Shown here one piece after another: positions 17,388 through 26,579 of a stretch of 64,000 bases of DNA. The notes beneath the pieces are model-generated. The model was given only the letters and a program-made list of their open reading frames with translations. It was not told the DNA's origin and did not search any database. The stretch is from contig NZ_LT984804.1 of the NCBI RefSeq assembly GCF_900250115.1, positions 2,309,301-2,373,300 on the forward strand. The letters run 5' to 3'. The first letter of the stretch is position 1. Every line of letters begins with the position of its first letter. The translations under genes and the position numbers were made by a program. Origin of the DNA: Cupriavidus taiwanensis (GTDB lineage: Bacteria > Pseudomonadota > Gammaproteobacteria > Burkholderiales > Burkholderiaceae).

Positions 17388-18401
17388 TCAGGGCGTCACG
17401 TCCTGCGACGCCCCCACCATCGTCAGTGCGTTGCCGTGCTCGTCCAGCGTGACCTCGCCTTCCTCGTGGATATGGCGATGGCTGCCGTCCGGCAACTGGA
17501 TGCGGTAGTCGACGCGATACGGCGCCTTGTCGACGATGGCGGCGCGGATCGCCGCCTGCACGCGCGGGCGGTCGGCTTCGACGATCGACGCCAGGTAGCG
17601 CTCCATGGTCACCTTGAAGGCCTGCGGGGCCCAGCCGAAGATGCGATAGGCTTCGTCAGTCCAGGCGCAGTCGTCGGTCTGGATATTCCAGTACCAGCCG
17701 CCCAGGTGGGCAATCTGCTGCGCCTTGGCCAGCAGCGCCTCGCTCTGGCGCAGCGCGGCCTCGGCGCGGCGGCGCTCGGTGATGTCGAGGCTGACGCCGA
17801 TCATCTTGACCGGGCGCTGGTCGAAGTCGCGCACCAGCGTGGCGCGCGACGAGATCCAGCGCGTGTTGTCCTCATGCACCACTCGGAATTCCCACTCGTG
17901 CATCTCCTGCGCGCCCAGCGTGCGCGCCAGCACCTCCTTCAGCCGCGCCACGTCGCCGGGATGCACGCAGGCCCAGAAGTCGTCCATGTTGCGGATATGG
18001 CGGCCGAACAGCGAGACGTCGTTGGAGGAATAGGTCAGGCCATCGGTCAGCACGTTCCACTCCCAGGTGACGATGCCCGATACCTCCTGCGCAAACTTCA
18101 TCCGCGCCTCGCTTTCCATGATCTCGGCGAGGTGCTTCTGGCGCAGTTCCTTGATATGCGGGTCGGACGCGCTGCTGGCCTCGAGGTCGGCAATGGCCTG
18201 CTCGCCGTAGCGCAGCCACAGCCAGTTGACGCCGAGGAAGCGCGCCAGCGCCAGCAGCCGTTCGTACTCGATCTCGCCGCCGCGCGTCCACTTGTGCACC
18301 GCCGACGGCGATACCGACAGGGCCTCGGCCACCTGCTTGAGCATGATCCTTTTGCCTTCCAGCACCCCCTTCAGGCGCGTGGCAAAAGTGTCTTCGGTCA
18401 T
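17388..18401 (-). CDS. XRE-type transcriptional regulator with two PAS domains
   Basis: A 337-residue regulator. An N-terminal helix-turn-helix of the XRE/lambda-repressor class (about 6-62; LKQVAEALSVSPSAVHKWTRGGEIEYERLLALARFLGV) is followed by two PAS domains with PAC ends: about 105-205 (TWEWNVLTDGLTYSSNDVSLFG...GVSLDITERRRAE) and 225-335 (GWYWNIQTDDCAWTDEAYRIFGW...GASQDVTP). PAS domains bind small ligands or cofactors, so this is probably a one-component sensor. It is divergent from the quaternary-amine operon and is the best candidate for binding the inverted repeat at 18582-18604. The start at 18401 has GGAGGAGCGCCC in front; an upstream in-frame ATG at 18425 has none. Confidence 0.88.
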   Translation of the reverse strand: MTEDTFATRLKGVLEGKRIMLKQVAEALSVSPSAVHKWTRGGEIEYERLLALARFLGVNWLWLRYGEQAIADLEASSASDPHIKELRQKHLAEIMESEARMKFAQEVSGIVTWEWNVLTDGLTYSSNDVSLFGRHIRNMDDFWACVHPGDVARLKEVLARTLGAQEMHEWEFRVVHEDNTRWISSRATLVRDFDQRPVKMIGVSLDITERRRAEAALRQSEALLAKAQQIAHLGGWYWNIQTDDCAWTDEAYRIFGWAPQAFKVTMERYLASIVEADRPRVQAAIRAAIVDKAPYRVDYRIQLPDGSHRHIHEEGEVTLDEHGNALTMVGASQDVTP

Positions 18402-18581
18402 GGGCGCTCCTCCACTTTTTTTCAACCGATGGTGAATTGAGTAGCTCGAACCTTACACCATCGCTGCAAATCGCGCGATTCGATAGCTCTACGCAATCGG
18501 ACTTGCATTAAACATTGCTTTTTTGAATTGCGCCGACACAACTCACCTCACTAGACTACATCTCACATCACCAATAGTAAT

Positions 18582-18604
18582 TTAATTTACTGTTGGTAAA
18601 TTAA
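18582..18604. promoter_or_regulatory. Operator-like inverted repeat before the Rieske operon
   Basis: Half-sites TTAATTTAC and GTAAATTAA are separated by TGTTG. The core AATTTAC-N5-GTAAATT recurs with identical spacing at 24604-24622 before the APC permease. A possible promoter, TTGCGC (18528-18533) and TAGACT (18552-18557) with 18-bp spacing, lies just upstream, so the repeat would overlap about +20 to +42, a repressor position. Confidence 0.7.
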
Positions 18605-18638
18605 CAAAAGCGTCGATATCAACGAGGAGACACCCGCA

Positions 18639-19760
18639 ATGCAAGAGTCCGCCGCCCCTGTCTGCAGCCCCACGCCGCCGCTCGCCTATACGCTGCCTGC
18701 CCACTACTACACCTCGCAGGAAGTCTTCGAGCAGGAAAAGAAGACCATCTTCGCGCGCAGCTGGGTGTGCGTGATGCACAAGAGCCAGGTGGCCGAGAAC
18801 AACCAGTACGCCACCGCCCAGGTTGCGGGCGAGAACATCTTCGTGGTGCGCGGCCGCGATGGCGTGCTGCGCGCCTTCTACAACGTCTGTCCGCACCGTG
18901 CGCACGAACTGTTCGCCGATGGCGCCGGCAAGGCCAGGAACGTGATCACCTGCCCCTACCACGCCTGGTCGTTCGGCCTGGACGGCAAGCTGATCCATGT
19001 GCGCAACGCCGAGAACGTGCCTGGCTTCTGCAAGGACAACGCCGGCCTGACGCCGGTGCGCGTGGAAGAGTTCTGCGGCCTGGTCTTCGTCAACCTGGAC
19101 ATGGACGCAAAACCGCTGGCCGAACTGGCCGCCGGCCTGAACGACGAGATCCGCGCGCGCTGCCCGGACGTCGACAAGCTGGTGCCGGCGCACAAGCTCA
19201 CCTACGAGATGAAGGCCAACTGGAAGGTGGTGGTCGACAACTACCTGGAATGCCTGCACTGCCAGACCGCGCATCCGGCGCTGGTCGAGTCGATCAGGAT
19301 GGAGACCTACAAGCACGAAGTGCGCGGCCTCTACACCAGCCAGGTCGGCCAGACCCGCTCGGGCAGCGATGCCTTCACCTATGACAGCGACGCGCCCAAC
19401 ACCGACTTCGCCGCGTACTGGCTGTGGCCCAACGTTACGCTCAACGTGCTGCCGGGCGACGGCAACTATGGCGTGTTCTACATGTTGCCGGTGGATGCCG
19501 ACACCACCATCCAGCACTTCGAGTTCTACTTCCGCGACAGCACGCCCACCGCCGAGCAGGAACAGCTGATCGAGTACTACAAGAACGTGCTCAAGCCCGA
19601 AGACCTCAGCATCGTCGAATCCGTGCAGCGCGGCCTGAAGTCGCGCGGCTACCGCAACGGCCAGGGCCCGCTGCTGGTCACCGACGACAGGACCTCCGCC
19701 ATCGGCGAGCACGGCGTGCAGCACTTCCAGCAGATGGTGCTCGACGCCCTGGCCGCCTGA
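18639..19760 (+). CDS. Rieske non-heme iron oxygenase, CntA/GbcA-type quaternary-amine oxygenase
   Basis: A 373-residue oxygenase subunit. The Rieske [2Fe-2S] ligands are C84, H86, C105 and H108 (CPH...CPYH). The mononuclear iron motif is DNYLECLHCQTAH, giving H207 and H212, with E204 where ordinary ring-hydroxylating oxygenases have Asp; this Glu is characteristic of carnitine oxygenase CntA. The tail GLKSRGY...IGEHGVQHFQQ also matches the YeaW/CntA group. Members cleave carnitine to trimethylamine, or demethylate glycine betaine (GbcA). Electrons would come from the CntB-like reductase at 26580. Adjacent betaine-aldehyde and choline dehydrogenase-like genes favour glycine betaine or a related compound as substrate (inference). 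Strong ribosome binding site GAGGAGA. Confidence 0.85.
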   Translation: MQESAAPVCSPTPPLAYTLPAHYYTSQEVFEQEKKTIFARSWVCVMHKSQVAENNQYATAQVAGENIFVVRGRDGVLRAFYNVCPHRAHELFADGAGKARNVITCPYHAWSFGLDGKLIHVRNAENVPGFCKDNAGLTPVRVEEFCGLVFVNLDMDAKPLAELAAGLNDEIRARCPDVDKLVPAHKLTYEMKANWKVVVDNYLECLHCQTAHPALVESIRMETYKHEVRGLYTSQVGQTRSGSDAFTYDSDAPNTDFAAYWLWPNVTLNVLPGDGNYGVFYMLPVDADTTIQHFEFYFRDSTPTAEQEQLIEYYKNVLKPEDLSIVESVQRGLKSRGYRNGQGPLLVTDDRTSAIGEHGVQHFQQMVLDALAA

Positions 19761-19788
19761 AACCACCAGATCAAACGGAACCGCAGCA

Positions 19789-21255
19789 ATGATCCAGACC
19801 CAGCTCTATATCGACGGCCAGTGGCAGTCGCCCATCGACCAGGGCACGCGCGCCATCGTCAGCCCCGCCGACGAATCGGTGATCGCCCAGGCCGCCGAAG
19901 CCACCCGCGCCGACGCGCGCCTGGCCATCGCGGCCGCGCGCCGGGCATTTGACGGCCCCTGGCGCCAGACCACGATCCGCGACCGCGCGAGACTGCTGAA
20001 CAAGATTGCCGAACTGATCGACCGCGATGCCGAAAAGCTCGCCCACCTGGAGTCGCTCAACACCGGCAAGACCCTGACCGAGAGCCGCACCGACATGGGC
20101 GATATCGCCGCCACCTTCCGCTACTTTGCCGGGCTGGTGGCATCGGAAGCGGGCGCCGTCAACGAAGCGCCGCACCATGTGATCAGCCGCACGCTGCGCG
20201 AGCCCGTGGGTGTGTGCGGCCTGATCACGCCGTGGAACTATCCCCTGCTGCAGGCAGCATGGAAGATCGCGCCGGCGCTGGGCGCCGGCAATACCGTGGT
20301 GATCAAGCCCAGCAACCTGACCCCGCTGACCACGCACCACTTCACGCAGCTGGTGGCCGAACTGGACCTGCCGCCGGGCGTATTCAACCTGGTCACCGGC
20401 GGCGCCGAAGTGGGCGCGGAACTGGCCGAAAGCCTGGACGTCGACCTGGTGTCCTTCACCGGCGGCGCCTTCGCTGGCGAGAGCATCATGAAGGCCGCCA
20501 CCGGCAACTTCAAGCGCATCGGCCTGGAACTGGGCGGCAAGAATCCGAACATCGTCTTTGCCGATGCCGACCTGGATGCAGCGGTCGACTACGCGCTCAA
20601 CGCCGCGTTCTTCCATGCCGGCCAGGTCTGCTCCGCGGGCTCGCGCCTGATGGTCGAAGACAGCATCTATGATGCATTCATCGGCCGGCTGGCCGAGCGC
20701 CTGCCGCGCATCGTGATCGGCAACGGCTTCCACGGCGAGACCCGGATGGGGCCGGTGCAGTCGGCGCAACAGCACGAAAAGATCCTCGGCATGGTGCAGG
20801 CCGGCATCGCCGAGGGCGCGCGCCTGGTCCACGGCGGCAAGCGGCCGCCCGGCGACGTATTCAAGCAGGGGTACTGGCTGGAACCGACGCTGCTGGCCGA
20901 CGTGACGGCGCAGATGAAGATTGCGAAGGAGGAGATTTTCGGGCCGGTGATCACCGCCGAGCGCTTCCGCTCCGAAGCAGAAGCGCTGCGTGCCGCCAAC
21001 GACACGCCGTATGGCCTGGCCGCCGCGGTCTGGACCCGCGACCTGGACAAGGCCAACCGCATGTCGCGCGCGCTGCGCTTCGGCACGGTTTGGGTCAACG
21101 ACTACCACCCGTACTTCCCGGAAGCGCCGTGGGGCGGCTACAAGGCAAGCGGCATCGGCCGCGAGCTGGCCCGCATCGGCCTGGACGAGTACACCGAGCT
21201 CAAGCACAGCTATATCAACCTCGCCCCGAAGGCGATGGGCTGGTTCGGCGCCTGA
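19789..21255 (+). CDS. Aldehyde dehydrogenase, betaine-aldehyde dehydrogenase-like
   Basis: A 488-residue NAD(P)-dependent aldehyde dehydrogenase. The catalytic Cys is C281 in [12 protein letters not shown], the general base Glu lies in [12 protein letters not shown], and the cofactor Asn/Lys segment is [31 protein letters not shown]. The CSAGSR wording and the 488-residue length resemble GbsA/BetB enzymes that oxidise betaine aldehyde to glycine betaine. If the Rieske enzyme instead cleaves carnitine, this could be the malic-semialdehyde dehydrogenase. It begins 28 bp after the oxygenase gene and precedes the choline-dehydrogenase-like gene by 86 bp, clearly one operon. Confidence 0.87.
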   Translation: MIQTQLYIDGQWQSPIDQGTRAIVSPADESVIAQAAEATRADARLAIAAARRAFDGPWRQTTIRDRARLLNKIAELIDRDAEKLAHLESLNTGKTLTESRTDMGDIAATFRYFAGLVASEAGAVNEAPHHVISRTLREPVGVCGLITPWNYPLLQAAWKIAPALGAGNTVVIKPSNLTPLTTHHFTQLVAELDLPPGVFNLVTGGAEVGAELAESLDVDLVSFTGGAFAGESIMKAATGNFKRIGLELGGKNPNIVFADADLDAAVDYALNAAFFHAGQVCSAGSRLMVEDSIYDAFIGRLAERLPRIVIGNGFHGETRMGPVQSAQQHEKILGMVQAGIAEGARLVHGGKRPPGDVFKQGYWLEPTLLADVTAQMKIAKEEIFGPVITAERFRSEAEALRAANDTPYGLAAAVWTRDLDKANRMSRALRFGTVWVNDYHPYFPEAPWGGYKASGIGRELARIGLDEYTELKHSYINLAPKAMGWFGA

Positions 21256-21341
21256 GCGCGGCCGACTTCGCAATCGCGTGCGCGGCGGCACCGCCCCCAT
21301 GGACGCCGCGCACGACGTCACGCAAACGAGGAGATTGCACC

Positions 21342-23072
21342 ATGCAGGCAATCCATGAATACGACTACATCATCGTCGGCGCCGGCTCGGCCGGCTGCGT
21401 GCTGGCGGCGCGGCTGAGCGAGGACGCCGGGGTCTCGGTGCTGCTGCTGGAAGCCGGCGGGCCCGACTGGCGCATGGACTGGCGCACGCAGATGCCGGCG
21501 GCGCTGGCGTATCCGCTGCAGGGCACCACCTACAACTGGGCCTATGTCACCGAGCCCGAGCCGCACATGAACCACCGGCGCATGACGCAGGGCCGCGGCA
21601 AGGGCCTGGGCGGCTCGTCGCTGATCAACGGCATGTGCTATATCCGCGGCAACGCGATGGACTATGACGGCTGGGCGCAGACCCGGTCGCTGGAGAACTG
21701 GAGCTACGCCGACTGCCTGCCCTACTTCCGCAAGGCCGAGACCTACGACAAGGGCGCCAACGACTACCACGGCGGCAACGGCCCGCTGCATGTGACCACG
21801 CCCAAGGCCGGCATCAGCCCGCTGTTCGACGCCTTTATCAAGGCCGGCGAGCAGGCCGGCTACGGCCGCACCGATGACCTCAACGGCTTCCGGCAGGAAG
21901 GCTTCGGCCCGATGGACCGCACCACCACCGCGGGCGGGCGCCGCTGCAGCACCTCGCTGGCCTACCTGGACCAGGCCCGCGAACGACCCAACCTGACCGT
22001 GCATACGCGTGCGCTGGCCGACCGCATCCTGTTCGCCGGACAGCGCGCCATCGGCGTGTCGTACCTGCAGGGCGACCATGTGCGCGAAGCCCGCGCGCGC
22101 CGCGAGGTGATCGTCAGCAACGGCGCGATCGCATCGCCGCAGCTGCTGCTGCGCTCGGGCGTGGGCAATGCCGACGAACTGCGCGCCTTCGGCATCGATA
22201 CGGTCGCCGACCTGAAAGGCGTCGGCGAAAACCTGCAGGACCACCTGGAGATGTACCTGCAGTACGAATGCACCAGGCCGGTGTCGCTGTACCCGGCGCT
22301 GCAGTGGTGGAACAAGCCGGCGATCGGCATCGAATGGTACCTGCGCGGCACCGGCACGGCGGCCTCCAACCACTTCGAGGCCGGCGGCTTTATCCGCAGC
22401 AGCGACGAGTTTGCCTGGCCCAACCTGCAGTACCACTTCATCCCGCTGGCGATGAACTACGACGGCAGCAACCCGGTGAAGTCGCACGGCTTCCAGTGCC
22501 ATGTGGGCTCGATGCGCTCGCCCAGCACCGGCTTCGTCAAGCTCGCCAGCCGCGATCCGCGCGTGAAGCCACGGCTGCTGTTCAACTACATGGCGCACGA
22601 CGTCGACTGGCGCGAGTTCCGCGCCGCGGTGCGGCTGACGCGCGAGATCATCGGCCAGCAGGCGATGGACCAGTTCCGCGGCCGCGAGATCAAGCCCGGC
22701 ATGATGGTGCAGAGCGATGCCGAGATCGACGCCTTCGTGCGCGAGCACGCCGAGACCGCGCTGCATCCGTCGTGCACGTGCAAGATGGGCGACGCCTCCG
22801 ACCCGATGGCGGTGGTCGACAACCAGGGGCGCGTGCATGGCTTGTCGGGCCTGCGCGTGGTCGATGCCTCGATCATGCCGAAGATCGTCACCGGGAACCT
22901 GAACGCGCCCACGATCATGATGGCCGAGAAGCTGGCCGACGTGATCCGCGGCCGCGCCCCGCTGCAGCGCTCGACCGCGCCTTACTACCAGGCGGCGCCT
23001 GCGCGCATGCAGTCTAGCGCGGAGCGAGCTCAGCCGCCCACCGCGCGCCTCGCCATGCCGATGCCTGCCTGA
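21342..23072 (+). CDS. betA: GMC-family flavoprotein, choline dehydrogenase-like
   Basis: A 576-residue FAD oxidoreductase. The N-terminal dinucleotide fold is [24 protein letters not shown] signature 1 is [20 protein letters not shown] and signature 2 includes [17 protein letters not shown]. The catalytic His lies in HPSCTCKMG and the Asn/His pair region in [18 protein letters not shown]. Sequence wording throughout is that of BetA, which oxidises choline to betaine aldehyde at the membrane and passes electrons to the respiratory chain. The last 35 residues, Pro/Ala-rich, exceed the normal BetA end. The gene follows the aldehyde dehydrogenase and has AGGAG before its ATG. A related alcohol as substrate cannot be excluded. 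Confidence 0.85.
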   Translation: MQAIHEYDYIIVGAGSAGCVLAARLSEDAGVSVLLLEAGGPDWRMDWRTQMPAALAYPLQGTTYNWAYVTEPEPHMNHRRMTQGRGKGLGGSSLINGMCYIRGNAMDYDGWAQTRSLENWSYADCLPYFRKAETYDKGANDYHGGNGPLHVTTPKAGISPLFDAFIKAGEQAGYGRTDDLNGFRQEGFGPMDRTTTAGGRRCSTSLAYLDQARERPNLTVHTRALADRILFAGQRAIGVSYLQGDHVREARARREVIVSNGAIASPQLLLRSGVGNADELRAFGIDTVADLKGVGENLQDHLEMYLQYECTRPVSLYPALQWWNKPAIGIEWYLRGTGTAASNHFEAGGFIRSSDEFAWPNLQYHFIPLAMNYDGSNPVKSHGFQCHVGSMRSPSTGFVKLASRDPRVKPRLLFNYMAHDVDWREFRAAVRLTREIIGQQAMDQFRGREIKPGMMVQSDAEIDAFVREHAETALHPSCTCKMGDASDPMAVVDNQGRVHGLSGLRVVDASIMPKIVTGNLNAPTIMMAEKLADVIRGRAPLQRSTAPYYQAAPARMQSSAERAQPPTARLAMPMPA

Positions 23073-23130
23073 CCCGAGCGGCGCGGCGCGCGGGCATCCC
23101 GCCCGAACCCTGACTGCGGCACATGTGCTG

Positions 23131-23148
23131 CCGGGACCGAGGTCCCGG
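23131..23148 (+). other. Strong hairpin between the dehydrogenase and porin genes
   Basis: CCGGGACC-GA-GGTCCCGG is a perfect 8-bp stem with a 2-nt turn, extended by imperfect GC pairing on both sides. No T tract follows, so it is more likely an mRNA processing or stability element than a terminator; it may set the ratio of porin to dehydrogenase. Confidence 0.45.
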
Positions 23149-23247
23149 CGGGCAGCGTGCGCCCTGTCGGGCGCGCAGCGCCCCAACACCACCAAAGCCG
23201 GCGATCCATAAACAAACCCAGACCGGCTGCAAGGAGGAGACACAACC

Positions 23248-24147
23248 ATGCTGCGCAAATGCTTTGCCGCAAGACGTGCCCCATACAGCGTCCTGTACGG
23301 CGCCCTGCCCCTGCTGCTGTGCCAGGCGCTGCCCGCGCTGGCGCAGGCCGGCGGCGACACCACGCTGGCGGTCGCCCCGGTGCCGCAAGTCACCGCTACC
23401 GTGCCGCCGGCCGAAGCCGCCGCGCCGGTGTCGCCCTGGAGCGCCAACATGACGCTGACCTCGCAGTACGTCTCGCGCGGTTTCCGCCAGACCTGGGGTA
23501 AGCCTGCGGTGCAGGGGGGCATCGACTATGCCCATCCCAGCGGCTTCTCCGCGGGCACCTGGATGTCGAGCATCAGCGACAAGTTCATCGAGGGCGGCAC
23601 GGTCGAATGGGACCTGTATGCCGGTTATACCGGCACCGTCGGCGACTTCGTCTACGCCGGACAGGTCTACTACTACCTCTACCCGGGCGCGAAGCTGCAG
23701 TACGCGCAGACCCGATACAACTACGGGGAAGCGGTCGCCTCGCTGACGTGGAAGTGGTTCAACGTCAAGTACTGGCTGACCTATACGCCCGACTACTTCG
23801 GCTACAACAGCGCCTCGCTGATGACTGGCAACGACCCGCACAGCCGCGGCTCCGGCTACCTCGACGTGAACGGCACCTTCGACCTGGGCCACGGCGTCAC
23901 GCTGCTGCTGCACTACGGCCAGGAGCGCGTGCGCAACTTCGCCGCCTACAACTTCCGCGACGTGCGCGTGGCACTGTCCAAGGCCTTTGAAGGCGGCTGG
24001 ACGCTGACCGGCGCCTATACCCGCGGCTGGGGCCGCACCGACGTATACGACAAATACACCACCGGCGCGCTGGATTCCTCCGGCAACCCGGCGGTGTCCA
24101 ACCCGCTGAAAAGCACGTTCCTGGTCTCGCTGACCAAGACGTTCTGA
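23248..24147 (+). CDS. TorF-family putative porin
   Basis: A 299-residue outer-membrane protein. A signal peptide (to about ALA-QAG near residue 33) and a short Pro/Ala/Val linker precede the family-specific barrel opening: MTLTSQYVSRGFRQTWGKPAVQGGIDYAHPSGFSAGTWMSS. Alternating aromatic strands follow (YYYLYPGAKLQYAQTRYNYGEA) and the C-terminus is SLTKTF with a terminal Phe. The family is abundant in Burkholderiales and only loosely characterised. Its place between the choline-dehydrogenase-like gene and the permease suggests it admits the quaternary amine through the outer membrane (inference). AAGGAGGAGA precedes the start. Confidence 0.87.
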   Translation: MLRKCFAARRAPYSVLYGALPLLLCQALPALAQAGGDTTLAVAPVPQVTATVPPAEAAAPVSPWSANMTLTSQYVSRGFRQTWGKPAVQGGIDYAHPSGFSAGTWMSSISDKFIEGGTVEWDLYAGYTGTVGDFVYAGQVYYYLYPGAKLQYAQTRYNYGEAVASLTWKWFNVKYWLTYTPDYFGYNSASLMTGNDPHSRGSGYLDVNGTFDLGHGVTLLLHYGQERVRNFAAYNFRDVRVALSKAFEGGWTLTGAYTRGWGRTDVYDKYTTGALDSSGNPAVSNPLKSTFLVSLTKTF

Positions 24148-24193
24148 CGGCATTCATCAACCGCTGTACCACTGCCTTACGAAGCCCACCACC

Positions 24194-24505
24194 ATGGCCT
24201 CCCTGGGTCTTACCGACGCAACCGGACTTGTCGGCGTTGCCGCCTACGTTGCCGCGCACTTTGCCGTGCAGGTCCTGCACAAATCCCCGACCGGCAGGCT
24301 GGCCGTCGTCCTCAACGTGATCGGGCCCAGCTGCATCCTGATCTCGCTGGCGGGCGCGTTCAACCTGGCGTCGTTCCTGACCCAGTGCTTCTGGCTGGCG
24401 CTGACGCTGCTGGGCTGGTGGCGCAACCGTCGGGCCAGCCGGAGCGGCCGGGCCGTGGTGGAAACGCTGGGCGCGCCGCGCCCCGGCCAGCCCGTGAAGC
24501 AGTAG
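24194..24505 (+). CDS. Small membrane protein (CBU_0592-like)
   Basis: A 103-residue protein with about three membrane helices (GLVGVAAYVAAHFAVQVL, LAVVLNVIGPSCILISLAGAF, ASFLTQCFWLALTLLGWW) and a basic, Arg-rich cytoplasmic tail. The pattern resembles the small CBU_0592 membrane domain of unknown function. It follows the porin gene by 46 bp in the same direction and closes the first transcription unit of the quaternary-amine locus. No function can be assigned; a chaperone or accessory for the porin or dehydrogenase is possible. Confidence 0.75.
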   Translation: MASLGLTDATGLVGVAAYVAAHFAVQVLHKSPTGRLAVVLNVIGPSCILISLAGAFNLASFLTQCFWLALTLLGWWRNRRASRSGRAVVETLGAPRPGQPVKQ

Positions 24506-24551
24506 CCAGGTGGCGGCCGGCACGCCTGGCAACGGCGCTGCAAAACTTCCG

Positions 24552-24580
24552 TTGCCTTGGCTCCCTGCCGTTCCTATACT
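24552..24580 (+). promoter_or_regulatory. Sigma-70-type promoter of the APC permease unit
   Basis: TTGCCT (24552-24557) and TATACT (24575-24580) are separated by 17 bp. The inverted repeat at 24604-24622 begins 24 bp after the -10, close to the 27-bp spacing seen for the Rieske promoter. A repressor bound there would block transcription start or early elongation. Confidence 0.65.
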
Positions 24581-24603
24581 CACTAAAACACCAGAAGTTC
24601 TCT

Positions 24604-24622
24604 AATTTACTTTTAGTAAATT
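24604..24622. promoter_or_regulatory. Operator-like inverted repeat before the APC permease
   Basis: AATTTAC-TTTTA-GTAAATT repeats the half-sites and 5-bp spacer of the element at 18584-18602. It stands out as an AT-rich island in GC-rich DNA. The shared site implies that the oxygenase unit and the permease/reductase unit answer to one regulator, most simply the XRE-PAS protein. Confidence 0.7.
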
Positions 24623-24695
24623 CAAAGAACCGGAAACGCCACACACCCTGACCAACAAATGCCTGGCAAGCCCGGGATGACAACAGGAGACAACC

Positions 24696-24743
24696 ATGAC
24701 CAAGGCCCCCAAAATCCCCATCACACATTCCCGACCGTCGTAA
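24696..24743 (+). CDS. Possible 15-codon leader peptide upstream of the permease
   Basis: A short reading frame, MTKAPKIPITHSRPS, is preceded by a strong AACAGGAGACAACC ribosome binding site and ends in TAA, 109 bp before the permease start. It lies downstream of the promoter and operator, so it is transcribed with the permease. It could be a regulatory leader or the relic of a lost gene. There is no independent evidence of translation. Confidence 0.3.
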   Translation: MTKAPKIPITHSRPS

Positions 24744-24852
24744 CCCCGGCAGGCAGTACCGCAACGTACCCACCCAGACCGCAGACGGCAGACCGTGACG
24801 GAGCCCCGCTCCGGCAACACGCAACACGGCAACCGGGAAGCAAGGAGACATC

Positions 24853-26499
24853 GTGTATTCACAAAAAGACGTGCTGTCGCTCGGCGCGCAGGCGCCGCTC
24901 GCCCCAGCGCAGCAAACCCAGCAACAAGCCCCATCGCATGAACTGCAGCGCACCCTGACCTGGAAGGACGCCTTCTGGGTTACCAGCGGCGTGCCCGCGG
25001 GCGTGCTCTTCACCATCGGCGGCGTGTCCGCCACCATCGGCAACCCGGCCTGGGTGATCTGGGTCCTCGCCATCCTGGTCGGCTTCGCCCAGTGCTTCGT
25101 CTACGCCGAGATCTCGGGCCTGTACCCGCACAAGTCGGGCGGGGCGTCGGTGTATGGCGCGATGGGCTGGGTCCGCTACAGCAAGTTCGTGGCACCGGTA
25201 TCGGTCTGGTGCAACTGGGTGGCGTGGTCGCCGATGCTGGCGCTCGGCACCAGCCTGGCGGCCGGCTATATGCTGAGCGCGCTGTTCCCGCCCGATTCGG
25301 TGATCAACACCTGGCAGCTGACGCTGGTGGACCTGGGCTTCGTCAGCAAGGGCCTGACGCTGCGGGTGAATTCCACCTTCCTGCTCGCCACCGCGTTCCT
25401 GCTGATCACCTTCAAGCTGCAGCACAGCGGCGCCTCGGCGGCGGCGACCACGCAACGCATCCTCGGCATCGCCTCGCTGACGCCGCTGGTGGTGATCGCG
25501 CTGGTGCCCCTGTTCACCGGCGACATGCCTTCGACCAGCTTCTTCCCCCTGCTGCCATTAACGCATGACGCCTCCGGCGCCGCGGTGCTGGGCGGCTGGA
25601 ACGCCGCCGGCATCAGCACGGCGATGGGCGCGATGTTCCTGGCGTGCTGGTCGACTTTCGGCTTCGAGACCGCGGTGTGCTACACCCGCGAATTCAAGGA
25701 CCCGCAGAAGGACACCTTCAAGGCGATCTTCTGGTCCGGCGTGCTGTGCCTGTTCATGTTTATCGCGGTGCCGATCGCCTTCCAGGGCTCGCTCGGGCTC
25801 CAGGGCATGCTGGCGCCGGACATCGTCGACGGTTCCGGCGTGGGCGCGGCGATGGCCAGGTTCGTCGGCGGCGGCGCGGTGGTGTTCAACGTGATCGTGG
25901 TGATGCTGGTGCTGGCGATCCTGCTGATCGTGATGACCTCGATGATGGGTTCGTCGCGCACGCTGTACCAGGCCTCGGTCGACGGCTGGCTGCCGCGCTA
26001 CCTCTCGCACGTGAACGAGCACGGCTCGCCCACGCGCGCGATGTGGACGGACCTGCTATTCAACCTGTTCCTGCTGCTGATGTCGAACTACATGGCAGTG
26101 CTGTCGATCTCGAACGTCTGCTACATGATCTTCGTGTTCCTGAACCTGCAGTCGGGCTGGATCCACCGCATGGACCGCCCCGACTGGCCGCGGCCATACA
26201 AGTGCAAGAACTGGCTGCTGGCGCTGGGTGCGTTCCTGGGCTTCTTCGACCTGGCCTTCGTCGGCGCCGGCGCCAACTTCCAGGGTGAGCACACGCTGCG
26301 CAACGGCCTGATCGCCGCGCTGCTGATCGTGCCGGTGTTCATCTACCGCCATTACATCCAGGACAAGGGCCGCTTCCCCGAGTCGATGCGCCGCGACATG
26401 GAACTGCCCAACGCGCGCGCCGGCGTGCTGCCCTATGTGGCGCTGGTCGTCGGCGGCCTGGTGGTGTGGATCGCCGCCCGGCTGACAGTCATTACCTGA
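24853..26499 (+). CDS. APC-superfamily amino acid/amine permease
   Basis: A 548-residue transporter with about 12-14 membrane helices and a 30-residue hydrophilic, Gln-rich N-terminus. The first helix region GVPAGVLFTIGGVSATIGNPAWVIWVLAILVG and the FVYAEISGLYPHKSGGASVYGAMGW segment follow the APC (LeuT-fold) pattern. The position between the quaternary-amine degradation genes and the reductase suggests uptake of the pathway substrate or of an amine product (inference). The start is GTG at 24853 with AAGGAGACATC before it. It has its own promoter and the shared operator. Confidence 0.88.
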   Translation: MYSQKDVLSLGAQAPLAPAQQTQQQAPSHELQRTLTWKDAFWVTSGVPAGVLFTIGGVSATIGNPAWVIWVLAILVGFAQCFVYAEISGLYPHKSGGASVYGAMGWVRYSKFVAPVSVWCNWVAWSPMLALGTSLAAGYMLSALFPPDSVINTWQLTLVDLGFVSKGLTLRVNSTFLLATAFLLITFKLQHSGASAAATTQRILGIASLTPLVVIALVPLFTGDMPSTSFFPLLPLTHDASGAAVLGGWNAAGISTAMGAMFLACWSTFGFETAVCYTREFKDPQKDTFKAIFWSGVLCLFMFIAVPIAFQGSLGLQGMLAPDIVDGSGVGAAMARFVGGGAVVFNVIVVMLVLAILLIVMTSMMGSSRTLYQASVDGWLPRYLSHVNEHGSPTRAMWTDLLFNLFLLLMSNYMAVLSISNVCYMIFVFLNLQSGWIHRMDRPDWPRPYKCKNWLLALGAFLGFFDLAFVGAGANFQGEHTLRNGLIAALLIVPVFIYRHYIQDKGRFPESMRRDMELPNARAGVLPYVALVVGGLVVWIAARLTVIT

Positions 26500-26579
26500 T
26501 GGCCTGGGGCGGGCCGGCGCCGTGCCGGTCCGCCTTCCCTCCCGCCTTCCCCGCAATCCCTGAATTCCGAGGTACCGCC

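Noticed and set aside
18582..19766. Long minus-strand frame opposite the Rieske oxygenase gene
   Set aside because: The plus strand carries complete Rieske and iron-binding motifs; the minus frame is a codon-bias shadow, as are similar long antisense frames elsewhere in the window.
23131..23148. Rho-independent terminator between the choline-dehydrogenase-like gene and the porin gene
   Set aside because: The hairpin is strong but no T tract follows, and the genes on both sides fit one regulon; it is recorded only as a hairpin.
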